Below are positions 37,536-50,228 of a stretch of DNA of 64,000 bases, in pieces (the stretch's first letter is position 1; the number at the start of each line of letters is the position of its first letter). This DNA comes from Oxyruncus cristatus (Eukaryota > Chordata > Aves > Passeriformes > Cotingidae): the NCBI GenBank assembly GCA_013399855.1, contig VXAY01012532.1, forward strand, positions 827,441 through 891,440, written 5' to 3'. A program made the translations under genes and the position numbers. The notes beneath the pieces are model-generated. The model did no database searches, was not told the DNA's origin, and worked only from the letters and a program-made list of their open reading frames with translations.

Positions 37536-38425
37536 CTAATTATTGATCTGGATGATGGGACAGAGTGCACCCTCAGAAAGTTTGCTGTTGACACAAAACT
37601 TGAAGGAGGGACTGATACACCAGAGAGTTGTGTTGCCATCCAGAGAGCTCTTGACAGGCTGGAGAAATGAGCTGAGAGAACCTCATGAAGTTCAAGAAAA
37701 AGAACTGAAAATTCTACACTTGGGGAGGAACAACCCATATGCTGGGGACAAACATATGCTGGGGACCACCCAGATGGAAAGTGGATTTGCTGAAAAGAGA
37801 CTGGGAGTTGTGGTGGCTCCCAAGCTGAGCACGAGTCATCAATGTGTTCTTGTACCAAAGACAGCTAACGGTGTCCTCAGGTGCACTAGGAGAGTGTTAC
37901 CTAGTAGGCTGTGGGAGGATACTTCTCCTTTCTACTTAGCACTGGTGAGAATACATCTGGAGTACACTGTGTCCAGCACTGTGCTCCTCAGAGCAAGACA
38001 AACATTGGAGAGAGTCCAACAAAGGGGCCCAAAGATGGTTAAGGAACTGGAGCATCTGGCTTCCAAGTAAAGGCTGAGAGAGCTGGGACTGTTCATCCTG
38101 GAAAAGAGAAGGTTCGCTGGAGAATCTCTTTAACATGAACAAATATCAGAAGGAGGGTGTAACATGGTGCTCAGTGACAGGACCAGAGGCAATGGGTGCA
38201 AACTGAAACAGAGATAGTTTGCTCTGAATATCAGGAAACACTTCTTTTACTGAGCACTGGCACATGTTGCCCAGAACAGCTGTGCAGTCTCTCCACTAGG
38301 AGATATTCAAAAGCTGTCTGGCCATGGTCCTGGGCAATTGGCTCTGGGTGACTGGTTAAGCAGGGATTTGGACCAGATCACATCCAGAGTTCCCTTCCAA
38401 CCTCAAATTTTCTGGAATTATGTGA
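37536..38425 (+). mobile_element. CR1 LINE fragment, plus strand (older copy)
   Basis: About 890 bases of CR1 from the RT palm to the 3' end. The first part matches the family segment GATCTGGATGATGGGACAGA, and the last part holds TTCCCTTCCAACCTCAAA and a degenerate tail. Many mutations, including stops in every frame, indicate an older subfamily than the copy at 7315-7966. Confidence 0.9.
37543..38070 (+). pseudogene. CR1 ORF2 RT palm to C-terminal remnant
   Basis: Decayed LINE reverse transcriptase. The palm is readable as [15 protein letters not shown], so the catalytic FADD is FAVD. Later CR1 text (SRLWEDTSPFYLALVRIHLEYTV in pieces) lies in another reading frame, so at least one frameshift has occurred in addition to stops. 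The open frame of 175 codons here is a mosaic of shifted frames and not a real protein. Confidence 0.8.
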
Positions 38426-38589
38426 AAGGGAAATGAAGAGAACTCTTGATGCTGTAAACTTTCAAACCATATCTCTACAGATAGAACAAAAAATAGCAGC
38501 ATTCAAGCCCACAAGCTATGAACATGCTAGCATATGATTTTGGGAGTCAGTAACTTCTGTAGTCTCTCTCAGCATAGAGAACTGAGACT

Positions 38590-38657
38590 AGCTCAGAATT
38601 GGAATCGATGATCGCTGTGGATCCCTTCCAACTCAGAATATTCTGTGATTCTTTGAA
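38590..38657 (+). mobile_element. Short CR1 3' end
   Basis: A severely 5'-truncated CR1 of roughly 70 bases: GATCCCTTCCAACTCAGAAT followed by the tail ATTCTGTGATTCTTTGA. It sits about 165 bases after the larger CR1 in the same orientation, so it could be an independent insertion or a rearranged piece. Confidence 0.8.
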
Positions 38658-41600
38658 CTGTTGGCAAGCTCAAACTACAGATGAACAATTATGTGTAATT
38701 CCAGAAGATGTTCTGAAGAAACTCACGCAATTGCTACAGATATGCATTCACCTATGATTCAGGCACACCTACATAGTAGTGCATGTATAAAGAGTGTATT
38801 TACATAATCATGTAAAGCACTCATCTGTAAGCATAAAATTAGATCTGTAGGATATAACAGATAACATCTCTAACATGGCTCAAATAGCTATATGTTTGGG
38901 GCTTCTTTCCAGATTAATAGAGACCCGTGGCTAGCTCCACAAATATTTCTTCAATTCCTGTGGGAAAGTTCCAATATGCTGTAGGGGCAATCTGTATCAT
39001 GAATTTTATGCCAATGGTTTTGTGGACATTGCATTATCGTCTGTTTTTCTTTTTGTGATGCAGGTCATTAAACGCATTTCTTCCTAAATCCTCTTGTATT
39101 CATTCTGATTCACTAAAGCCCTCTGAAACCAAGAAAAGTCTCCAGGATATATATGCTCAAAACAAACCTGAAACTCTGGAGAACATTCATTTTTCTTTAT
39201 ATATCAACATACTCAGGTCAATTTGTTACAGTAATATTAAAATTAAACAATTTAAAAGCAAGGAACTGTGTAGGAATTATTCCCCCTACACTGCCCAAAA
39301 GATTTTCCTTTTCAAACAAGTAAATTATCATCTTCGTAGTAAAAGAAACAAACAATAAAAACTTACTACAATACAATGAACACAGTCCAGCTACCTACCT
39401 TACACATTTTACTGCAACATTTGCTGTAAAATGCATGAGTAACATTGCAAACCAATAAATGGTTACAGAAAGAAACCATGTTTTACATATACTTCAAGTC
39501 ACTCTGTTGACAAAAGAAGAAGGAATTAGAAGGCCTTCTAGAAAGAATTAGAAAACCATGACAGAAAATATACCAGCCAAGCTCTGAAGCTATTAGACAT
39601 TTGGCAGGTATTTGTTGAATGGAAGCAAGTGAAACAGTAGGTGATACAAATATTGTAAGTGTATAAATCAGGCAGCCTTGTCATAGTTCCTTCATAAATT
39701 CTGATTATTTTCACTTTCTTTCAAGAAAGCTCAAACATTACATAGTTTTGAGTACTTGCTGCCTGCTTAGAAAAAAAATAGTTGTTTTTAAGCAGTGTTA
39801 GGGTTATGTTTCAGGCTTACAGGAATTCATGAGGGCAAATTAATATAGAAAGGAGGGAAAGAGAAAGATAGAACAAATGCTGTACTTTTCAAATGTCAAA
39901 AAAGGTGACAATGGCCTGTACTACCATTCACAGTCCACATTTGAGGTCTGATTATAAACCAGTTCCTAGACTGCCTTTCCTATTAACAATGTAAGTTTTC
40001 TGGGGAGCATTGTATTTGGAGTTCCTTATTTTATATTTCCAGGTTTCAGATGCCACTTGCATATGGAAATCCATAAACAGAAAACAGAATCATCCCACTT
40101 ATCTTTCAAATAATTTCCCCTTCATTTTTGAAGGATGTAAAATGGAGTACATATTTGTTCACACTCCTAAAAAATGAGTTTCAAATGAGTTTTTACTGAT
40201 TATAGATCAACTGCATGCTATGAATTACTCTGTAGCCATAACTGGTGTCTCATTTTCATTGCAGAACAAATGGAAAAGAGTGAGTCTGAAAAAGGAAACA
40301 ACATTTTTTTTTAAGATATAAAGCTGAAGTAAATTTACAGTATAAAGTTACTTTAAATTGAAAGAATTTAATTGAATAACAAATAAAATTGTATAAATTA
40401 TTTCACAATTTTTCTCAAAATTTTTTTTTGTTTGTGAAAAGGAAGGACTTAGCAGTAATTTTTCTGAATGACATTTACCCATAGTATCATGAAGAACTGA
40501 AAACTGAAATGTAGTAGACTTTTTACTACACAACAATACTTGCTGCTATGCCAGTTACATGAGATGTAGGACAAAAATGCATCCTAATCAACTATGTGTT
40601 TCATATGAATAAAATCCTGAATCTTGCACAAATTTCAAGTAAGGATGTTATCCACAGTATGCTTTTGATTAATAACACCTATTTCTAGAGGCTTCAGTGA
40701 GCCTTAGATTAAGGTATCAAAGAGCAGAGCAGGATCTGAGGAACAAAATTAAGCTGTTAAAGTCATACAGAAATATATGATACGCCAAATATCTCCAGGT
40801 AAGCCCAGCACTACTGTTTCCTCTGCATCTGTATACTTTCTGATGCAGGATAATGTTTTCAAGGTGGATCCAAATAAACCACTACACTGACATACATATG
40901 TTGGTAATAATGTGGCCAGACTCTTCTGTACCTAACTTTCATTCCAGAAAAGATTATATATTCTTAGAGAAATGATGTGTTTCATTAGGCTGTGGTAAAA
41001 TATTCCTCAGGGTATAATAGCATGGATGCTGTGCTTAACAGCCAGCTCTCAGAAGAAGCAGCAGTGATGACAAATTAATTCAAGCCTTTTACATTAAAGC
41101 TTTACAAGCTTTTAACATCTTAAATGTTAAAACTGGTCTTCGGCGAAGTGACCCATAAGTATAGCCTTTGGAAATACTGGTGACATTTTACAGCTGTTCT
41201 CCTCAGACAAGTAAAGTTCATATGCACCTTCTTTCAGACCTGCTAGGATATCTTCAGACCCATCTAGAAGGTTTTTCACAGAACAAAAAGTTTAGCACAG
41301 TATGCCTGCCACAGAGATCCTGACCCCACCTATTTGAAAAGGTCTTTAAATCCTATTTTCACAAGAAAACAGAGCTATGCTTTCAAATATTTGTATTTAT
41401 CAATAAACAAGGAAAAGGCAATGCACTACCTGAGGAGAAAGCCTAAAGCCATTGGAGCTTGGGATTTGGACTGTTACTCACAGAAATATACAGCTACCAG
41501 AGATGAATAATGGCTATTATTTTACATCAAACCTTTGCTTGAAACTGAAAAATCCAATCTGTAGAAAATATTTACAATTTACAAATCTTTCCCTTTTTGT

Positions 41601-42014
41601 GCCCAAAGGCTTTGACTGCTTCACCCATTGTCTCCCTGGGCAGTGGATTCAGTATATGTGGTCATTACCCTTGCCACAGTTCACCAGCTCATTTGGTGAT
41701 GCTGAGCTGCAGCTTGAATCAATTAAGATTAAAAGTAATGTTTTGGGGGGGTTGTAGCTTTTTTTCCTTATGTAAGGCCTGTTCAAAGGCAGGTGGTTTT
41801 GTGGTATTTATACCAATTTTTTACCTTGTTGTTATGTATCATGATCTTGAATCAAGTGTTGTCTCATCTATGAAACAGGAAATTAAAATCTGGCTTAATG
41901 ACACCTTTGCTTTTCCTATCACTTACTGAAATTATATTTAAAACCTGTCTTTCTTATCTTTGTAAATTTTCATAAGTCAGCATTAAGATCAAATGCCTAT
42001 GTAATTCTCAGTCC

Positions 42015-42034
42015 TGCTTGTACTAGTACAAGCA
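42015..42034. repeat. Exact 20-bp palindrome
   Basis: TGCTTGTACTAGTACAAGCA equals its own reverse complement with no spacer. An exact palindrome of this length is unlikely by chance in 64 kb. Confidence 0.9.
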
Positions 42035-44322
42035 TCTTTTCTGAATGTTTTTTCAATTCTTATTTTTTATTTATCAAGACAGTTTGAATTCAGATTTTTC
42101 ACGAAATCTGGTCAGTTGTGTAGCTTTGTAAATATTTATACCCACAGAAGGGAGGGGATAGTGGCAGGTAGGAAACTGTGGGCAGACCAGCATAATAACA
42201 GCATCCTTCCTCGCCTAAAGGCTCTGTGACTACACTCTGAAGTATGTAGGTTTTCCCCAAATGCTCTATAAAGGTGGTGAAGAAAATAAGAGTTGATAAA
42301 ATATGTAGTTTTGTCCAAAAGTTTGGATTTCAATGACTCTCACATTCACATGGTACGAAAAGGCAGCACTTGGGCTCTTGAGCAGAGTTGTGGCTACTTG
42401 TTATGGATTTTCAGCTATGGAGTTCAAGTTCTACCTGAGCTGGAGAATTTGGGGATGTAAGTCAAATTAAGGAACTTCAGAGGATTCAAGGGAGAATTCA
42501 GGTGTCTGAATTAGCCTTCCTTAGCTCTGTTCCTCTTGGATGAGTGGTTAGATCAAGTCATAATCAGTTTTGGTAAGAAAGTGACTGTGTATCTTAAAAC
42601 CAGACGTGAATCAAAGCATCTTTTCAACTACTCACTTTCATACACATTTTCCTATTATCAGAATTAAGCCTTTCCTTTGCTGAAAAAAGAAAGGGCATTC
42701 AGTACTATGGAAACTTAGTAGAATATTCATAAAAAATAGTATTTTAAGGAAAACTTTTCACTGGCAACATGAGATTCAGTAATGTTTTCTCATATCTTCC
42801 CTCTGCTCTTCCTTAGGTTTACTAATATTCAGGCGGCCTCCTTTACAAATTGTTTAAATATTTCTGTGAAGGCAACATGAGTGTCCAACTACATATTGAA
42901 ATAGTTTGATTATATTTTTTTAAGTATAGAGTTTAACATTAAAGTGTAAATAATTAATTTTGTAGGTTTTTTTTTTACAAAGGCATTTACTGCACACAGA
43001 CAGAAGAACTTTCCTGCCAGACCTCCTTTTAATTCTATAAGCATGAGGACAAGAAAAATGAAAAGCCAGGATTGTTCTGAGCCTATTTTAATGGTATATC
43101 TCAGTGTCATTCCTTTCATGGACTGCAAAGTCACTTTGAGGTTCAGTACAAAATCTGAAAATATTTTAATTTAGATATTTGCATTATACTCTCTTCCTAT
43201 GTGTCCACCTAATTTTTATACACATAACTCACTTTTAACAGTATGGTGGAAATGTACATATACTGCAACATCTTTCACAAAAATTAACATGAAATGAAAA
43301 ATCCTGATGTATTTGCCTATGCTGCTGACATTTTCCTCATGCACAGGAAGGACAAAGGTTTTGAAAGCAGAGGGTGTGGAATTTTTTTTAAATGAGAATG
43401 GTTACTGTTGTGTCCTTGCTCTAATATCAGAAATTTTCAAATCCCCTTTCAAATGATGCTTATATATGTTTTTTATGTTTGAGATGTTGCAAAACTAAAG
43501 GAGACCTTCATATTTAAAATACTCTAAGTACCCATTTCAAACATGTGGTTGCACTTAGAAATAATAATGTTCATAATTTTTCATTAGTGAACTCAAACAT
43601 TATTTAATGGATTCCAGCTCATACTAAAATTGTACACCTCATTTGAGCTGCAAGACACTTAGAAAATTCGAATTTCCTTTTAGAGATTTGAAAAAAGAGC
43701 AAATTTAATGTATAACCACTTTGTGAAATATAATAATTAGGAAACTTTAAAAAAAAACATTTACTCGTGTTTTTAATAACTATTTACAATAAGCCATCAC
43801 TTCCATACTGAATCATGACTAACCTGGAAGCATATTATCTGCTGTACACATCTGGCATTGAACAGGCAATCTAACTTGACATGGTAAGAAAGATGTTTTT
43901 CTGTACATACCTGCTGTGTATGACAGCTGACAAACAAATGATTCAGCTACTTGAAAAAAAAATGTTCAGAATTACATTCATCTGCTAATAGAGTTCTTTA
44001 ACAAGAATTAACTGGGAGACTTGGAAACATATTCAACTAATCAACTATACAAATTAAAAATATACGAGGGGATAGAAAATAAATAAGCTTTCTTCAACAC
44101 TGAAAAATGGTAGATTAGTGATTCAAATATGCCAGGTTACTTCAGAGTGTGATGGACCCTTGGTTGAAAGATACAATAAATATAGAAGATATTATATCTG
44201 TTTTTCTAGAGGTCACATTTGTGATCCATGTGTAAAAGAAGAAAAGGCTATATTTTAGAACTTGAGATAGCAGAAGACTTGGATAACCTGGAGGTGATCC
44301 ACAAGAAATGGAAACCATTAAC

Positions 44323-44358
44323 TGGTAGCCATAGTATATCTGGTAGCCATAGAATATC
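44323..44358. repeat. 18-bp tandem duplication
   Basis: Two adjacent copies of TGGTAGCCATAGTATATC, differing at one base (T to A in the second). Recent small duplication. Confidence 0.9.
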
Positions 44359-46721
44359 TGTCTAAAATGTTTAGGACTGCTGTATAAACCTTCAAAGGTT
44401 AAAAGAAAGAACTAAACCTCAGGATAACAGTCTCAAAGACTTATGGCAGGACTGTGTGAAGTTTCTTACGTGTTGTACTTATTTTCTCTGCACAGTGTAT
44501 GTCTGGCAGACAGGAAGGAAACAGTTGCTTCAAAGAGAACTTTGAAGAACATAATGAAAGGGCCAAACAACAATCCTTATCTACCAAATCCATCTAAATT
44601 TTTAATCACTCCCATCTTTTTCTGCTTTAAAACATATACAGCTGGCTCAAAAATTTCAGCAGCTAATTCCAAATGGTTTTGATATGTCATCACACTTCTC
44701 TCATTTCTAAAAATGTCAGTGTGATACAGGTTAACACTCAGGAGAGAAGATTCATCAGTTATATCCTTGGTTCTACTAATGATTTTCAGACTGATTTCCA
44801 GCCAACAACTCACCTACATGTGCTTGCATGTAAAGAGGACCTTTAGGTCCCATGGTACTCCACACCAGAACTACTCAGAACGCTGAAAGAGGAGGTCCAA
44901 GAAGAGACAACCTTTAGCATTATGTCAAAAAGCACATCAAAAAAGCATCCTGCTCACTGCTAGGGCGCCACAGACTAAGTGTGTGTGGATAGGAAACTTA
45001 AACATCCAGAAAATGTTTTAGAATTAACTTAGTAACAGAAGTTTAGAAAGGCATTTCACAATACCATGGGATTTAAATTTTGACAATTAAACATGGTCAA
45101 GAAACCAAAATTTTGTGGCTGAGTTTATCAATACCTGTTCCTGTGCACACTGAGAAGAGCAACTCCATATCTGTTTCATAACCATGCCTGTTGGAGATTC
45201 AACAATTAGGTGTTCTTAAGTGTAAGTGCCTTAAAGATCCTAAACCTTTTGATGTGTTTTGCACATATATAAAAATATGCACAGTACTGAGCAGAAAACC
45301 ACTTATTCAAATACATATTGATGTCTGTGAAAATAAGCATTAATATGGAGTCAGAGGTTGTCACTCCAGGCTTATTGCTTCATTGGGGTGTGCTACCTCA
45401 TTGAAGACTTTACCTCTTATACTAGCATATGACAATGCCTCCCTTCAGAATAACATAACTTCTTCTACAGGCCAAAACATTCCCTGTTACAGGCATCCAG
45501 AAGATGGGCTTTCTGACATTACTGAATTCATTATATCCAAGGAAAAAAATCCATTACTCATTTCTGATCACCAATATTCACTTTAGGAAGCAACTATACT
45601 TAAAGATATCTTTTTTTTCTGTTTTCAGCAAAGGAAAGGTTTAATTCTGATAACAGAAAAAGGTGTATGAAAGTGAGTAGTTGAAAAGCAAATGTAACAC
45701 TAAAATGTGTTGTTAAATATTACTAAGAATAAGGTTCATCCTTTGACATTGTGTGAGTGGGCTAATTCAGGAACCTAGCTTTGCCTGAGTTCTGTCAGTC
45801 TACATCTTCTTTGTCACTCTGTTCAAATACAATCCTGTCTTTCCTTCATACACCTTTTGAAAATTTTTCCATTGAAAGCACAGCTTTCCACTGACTTACA
45901 CTATAATGACTCAATTTATCTATCTCCTGCTTCAAGTAGTATGTTACGTGCCATATAAGAGCATGAAACTGCATCTGCACCCCACTTACCTCATGTAATT
46001 CATCATAGAAGCTCACTTTTCTCTCATCATGGAAACCATCTAAAAGATATTAATAACATTGTGGTAAACTTGACATTTTGAAAGGCCTTCTTTTAGTTTC
46101 AGAAGATCTTGTCATCCTAAGCGTCTACTGACATACTTCATGAGATTTTGTTGTGTTTTGTGGTCCTTTAACCTATTGCATCAGTCTTTGAAGAAATTAT
46201 CTAAACTAACAGGCTACTCACAAGGCTGAGTAGGGCATGACAGTCTTCCCAGGTCTCCTTCTTGAGCTAAAATACAGTGCAGCAAGGCATGGAAAATGTA
46301 GAGGGAGAAGTGCAGGCAGAGGAAAAGGGAGCATAAATTTCAAGCAGCTTGATTTAATAACTTACTGGTTGATTCATTCAGGATCTAATTATCAAGCACA
46401 CTGGGTAGAGGCTCAAGAATAGTATAAAGCAGCCATCTTAATTAAAAAAGATAAAAGTTTGATTATTCATAAATTACAGATACAATTATGTAAAGATAAG
46501 TAAAAGTATGGAAATATTACATTGTTGAAACACAAGTTTGGTGGATAACACCACAGATCCATACAGACCTGTGTCTGTTCTTTTGGAGTAACTATCGAGT
46601 AATTCTCCAGGGGAAGGCGCTCAGGTCATTATATATAGACAAAAATTGTACCCTTTACATACTTTTTCAGGGCACTTTCCCAGCTTTCCCTTGTACTTTA
46701 GAGGTTTATCTACTAGCCATT

Positions 46722-47832
46722 TGCAGTGGGTTGACCATGGCTGGATGCCAGGCACCCGTCAGAACCACTCTATCACTGTGCTCCACAACTGGATGAGGGA
46801 GAGAAAATGTAAAATAAGGTTCATAAGTTGAGGTAAGGTCTGGGAGAAATTACTTACCAATTATCATCACAGACAAAAAAGACTCAACTTGGGAATAATA
46901 ATTGAATTTATTATTAACTAAATCAGAGCAGGGTAATGAGAAGTAAAATAAATCTTAAAAACACCTTCCCTACACTCCTCCCTCCTTCCCAAGATCTACC
47001 TCCCCACCAGTGGCCCAGGGAGATGGGAAATGGGGCTTGTGATCAGTTCATTACATGTTACTCCTGCCACTGCTCATGGAGAACAGTCCTTCCCCTGTCC
47101 CCATGGGGTCTCTCCCACAGGAGGCAGTCTCCATGAACTTCTCCAGTGTAAGTCCATCCCATGGGCAGCAGTTCTTCATGAACTGCTGCAACGTGAATCA
47201 CTCTTCCATGGGGTGCAGTCCTTCAGGCACAGGCTGCTCCTGTGTGGGTCCCCGACAGGGTCACAAGTCCTATCAGGAAAACCTGCTCCAGCATGGACTC
47301 CTCCCTCCACAGGTCTGCAGGTCCCTGCCAGGACCCTACTCCAGCATGGGCCTCCCATGGTGTCACAGCCTCCTTCAGGCATCCACCTGCTCCAGCATGG
47401 GTCTCCTCCATGGGCTGCAGGTGGATCTCTGCATCCCCACAGTCCTCCATTAACTGCAGGGGCACAGCTGTCTCACCATGGTCTCACCACGGGCTGCAGG
47501 GGAATCTCAGCTGTGGCACCTGGAGCACCTCCTTCCCCTCTTTCTTCACTGCCCTTGGTGTCTGCAGAGCTGTTCCTTTCACATATTCTCACTCCACTGT
47601 TCTCCAGCTGCAATTCTATCTGCGCAATAACTTTTTTCCCTCGTTCTTAAGTATGTTATCACAGAGGTGTTACTATCATTGCTGATTGGCTTGGCCTTGG
47701 CCAGCAGCAGATCCATCCTGGAGCCAGCTGGCATTGTCTCTATCAGACACGGAGGAACTTCACGTCAGCTTTTCACAGAAGCCACTCTATAGCCCCCCCT
47801 GCTACTAAACCTGGCTATACAAACCCAACACA
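46722..47832 (-). mobile_element. ERV LTR, type E copy 2 (complete)
   Basis: A 1111-base LTR on the minus strand. On its own strand it opens TGTGTTGGGTTTGTATAGCC and ends GGTCAACCCACTGCA. The TATA-like ACATACTTAAG is at about 47647-47657 and the poly(A) signal AATAAA at 46907-46912 (minus). The middle is GC-rich with degenerate repeats around CTCCAGCATGGG and CATGGGCTGCAG. Flanking 5-mers CCATT (46717-46721) and GCATT (47833-47837) fit a target duplication with one mutation. No internal retroviral genes, so it is a solo LTR. The long plus-strand frames here (206 and 147 codons) are compositional. Confidence 0.88.
47280..47500. repeat. Degenerate internal repeats in type E LTR
   Basis: CTCCAGCATGG recurs at about 47286, 47340 and 47391, and GGGCTGCAGG at about 47412 and 47491. 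This pattern of loosely repeated 45-55 base units is internal to the LTR, and its counterpart in copy 1 falls partly in the assembly gap. Confidence 0.65.
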
Positions 47833-47837
47833 GCATT

Positions 47838-47912
47838 GAGGAAATTCTTAGATAGGCGTTGAACTAGATTATCTTTAAGGTCCCTTCCAACCCTAACCAT
47901 TCCATACCATCC
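47838..47912 (+). mobile_element. Short CR1 3' end next to LTR
   Basis: GAACTAGATTATCTTTAAGG and CCCTTCCAACCCTAACCATT match the CR1 3' untranslated end. It begins almost exactly at the LTR edge, but no CR1 sequence is recognisable on the other side of the LTR. Confidence 0.75.
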
Positions 47913-48588
47913 AGACTGAAACATTTGCTGGAATACATTTTACCAACTTTCCTAAAATCATTTCAACAATTCCGAGAAGTGTCAATATACTCTCATACTC
48001 TTTTCCTTGTAAAGCAAAACTGGTCTCATAAACTGTCTTACGCTCTCCTGCATGAGACTGAGGTTTAGCCCATAAAGGAAGTTTCAAGTACTGTTGCAAC
48101 TTAAAATTTTATGTATGTTCCTCTTTGGTCTATGTTAAGACTCACAAGAGCAACTACAACCGAAACCATGTCTTCAAACATGCTAGAATAATGTGCTCCG
48201 TACACAAACCTTTATAAAAACTAAATTTAGAGTTCAAATGTGAAGAAGTGTTCTCACTATTCTACCTCTTGGTGGTTAATGGAATTTTCTATTTATGAGG
48301 CTTTCTGTGTTTTTTTATTGTGCTTTCATGTTTATTACTCTGCTATTTCGATCTATTCATATATTGGGATATATTGGGGGGTTTTAATTAAACTGTGGTT
48401 TAATCATTGTTGTTCAGAACTCACAAGTCTCTTGACAGGGGTACCTATTATTACAAGTATTTCATTATTATTCTTTCTAATACAGCCCATTATTGTGTCA
48501 TGTAGTATATATTTACTGCCCAAACTTCTTTTTCTTAATATAAGTGTGACCTACCAGAAATTGGGGGGGAGGAGGGGGAGGCTTTTCA

Positions 48589-48622
<34 letters not shown>

Positions 48623-49859
48623 TAAAGGAAACAATAAATCATTCAATGGCACAAATTGTAGTATCTACTAGAAACATGGGAGACAAGAGCAAATTTCACT
48701 AGCAGCATGGAATCAGGAAGGGATATCCTACAAGTGAGGAAAGATTTGTATTTTCCTTGACCTTCATTCATTGACACAGAAAAAGTATGAGGAACTGAAA
48801 AGCATTAAGCAAAATGTTTCCACAGATTGATAGAGTGACTTTAAGGACTTTAATATTTTAATGTATAAAGTTTTCATTTAGAGCTGTGGTTACTAAAAAT
48901 AGGAGGCATTAATTCTTATAAACAATAGAAATTTATTCAGTAGTGATCCTTTCATTAAAGTTTTACTTAAAGACACTTCACACTATTAAATAATACAGTA
49001 ACAGATCTGAATAATAAATAATATAGGAATTGAGGAAGAGAAAAATTAAGCAGTTTCAGAAAACAGATTTTTTTCTTTCTAAGAGATACTAGAGCTAAAA
49101 AAAAAAAAAAAAAGAACATAGGCACAGATAGTCTGTTCTGTATGATAGGAGCTGTACTGGAAGCAATTCCATCTGTGACCAAGCTGTGCTATGGATAATT
49201 AAGTAAGGAAGTATTTAGTGAGTGTTGCATAAAGACATGACATGATAATATGAAATAAAACATTGAAAATCTCCAGAGAATGACTGGGGAAAAGAAAACA
49301 TAGAGTCTGTGGTTTGGACTTTTTTGTTGTTTTCTTTTTTTACTCTGATACCTAACGATTACTATCTTCAGATTAGAACCATTTTACATACAATTTTGTT
49401 GTTAAGAGAGAGAAAAAAATTGGAATTTTGATCAGAAAGAATCAATAGTTAGGTACTCAAACTCCCAGTTTAACCACCTGCCATCATTTTAAACATTCAA
49501 AAGTGAAAAACACCCACACTGACATGAAAAGAGAAAATGGTATTATTAGCTCTAGTTCAGAAGCTCAGATATAAGTAAGCACTCAATACAGATGAAGATG
49601 AAAAATAAAATTTTGGACAAGTGTGTCCCATCATCCCTTCCCCCATCTCCGTACGTGTTGGAAGTCAAACCAGACTTCCTTTGACCACAAAAGTTCACCA
49701 TAAAATAATTTGTCATGGTATGGTAATATTTATGTACAGAATTTATTTAAGAAAATTCGTAAACTGAACACTAAAAGGTCCCAGTTGCTTATATGAACAA
49801 TCATCCTCAATAAACACTCCCTTGTGTTGCTCTGTCCATGTAGGTAAAAAAGGTTTCTC
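47913..49859. other. Single-copy sequence with long A runs
   Basis: No gene is supported. Contains a 28-base A run (48592-48619) just after a G-rich tract, and a 17-base A run (49097-49113). Confidence 0.55.
48592..48619 (+). repeat. Poly(A), 28 bases
   Basis: The longest homopolymer in the window. It could be a retroposition tail, but no AATAAA precedes it and no source transcript is recognisable upstream. Confidence 0.95.
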
Positions 49860-50228
49860 TGTTATTGCCTAAAGATCCAGGAGAAAAAGATTCTTCAGGC
49901 AATATTAGATAAGATAGAGACCAGCTCTTTTAATGAAGGAGTGCAAAGGGTTGCCCGCACATACAGAATTCTTACTCTTTTATATCTTTACTAATTATCA
50001 TATCTAATAGGGACATCCAATCCTAAGACCCCTTTTGCTCTGGTATCACTCTCAGAACTGCCCCACTGGAGCCCCTCCAAGGGCCCTGAGCCTTCTATCA
50101 TCTTTTGTCAACCATGTCTCTTGTTATTCCGGTCCAGAACATCCCAAGGGAATGCTCTGCCTAAAAATCTATTGCCTTGAAAAGACAGTTAAAAGACAGT
50201 TAGACCAAAGCTCCAAGAATGTGACACA
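49860..50228 (-). mobile_element. Small ERV LTR, type F
   Basis: On the minus strand the order is LTR-like: a GC-richer U3, a TATA box GATATAAAAG (about 49976-49985), poly(A) signal ATTAAA about 50 bases later (about 49929-49934), a short U5 and an end ...CAATAACA. The high-coordinate edge is placed at TGTGTCACATTC but is uncertain, and no target duplication was found. No second copy in the window. Confidence 0.55.

Larger units (their letters stand above)
38658..46721. other. Single-copy AT-rich sequence
   Basis: About 8 kb without a recognisable gene or repeat family. Contains a 20-bp exact palindrome (42015-42034) and an 18-bp tandem pair (44323-44358). The open frames at 41452-41757 and 41597-41929 overlap in different frames and show no domain. 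Confidence 0.55.

Noticed and set aside
37543..38070. 175-codon frame as a novel protein
   Set aside because: Its first part is CR1 reverse transcriptase and the rest is CR1 read in shifted frames.
47030..47685. Long plus-strand open frames (206 and 147 codons), Ser/Pro/His-rich
   Set aside because: They lie antisense inside a type E LTR, overlap in different frames, and follow from GC-rich degenerate repeats lacking stops.
48240..48593. 117-codon very hydrophobic plus-strand frame
   Set aside because: Phe/Ile/Leu/Ser richness follows from T-rich DNA. No family resemblance, and it runs into a G-rich and poly(A) tract.
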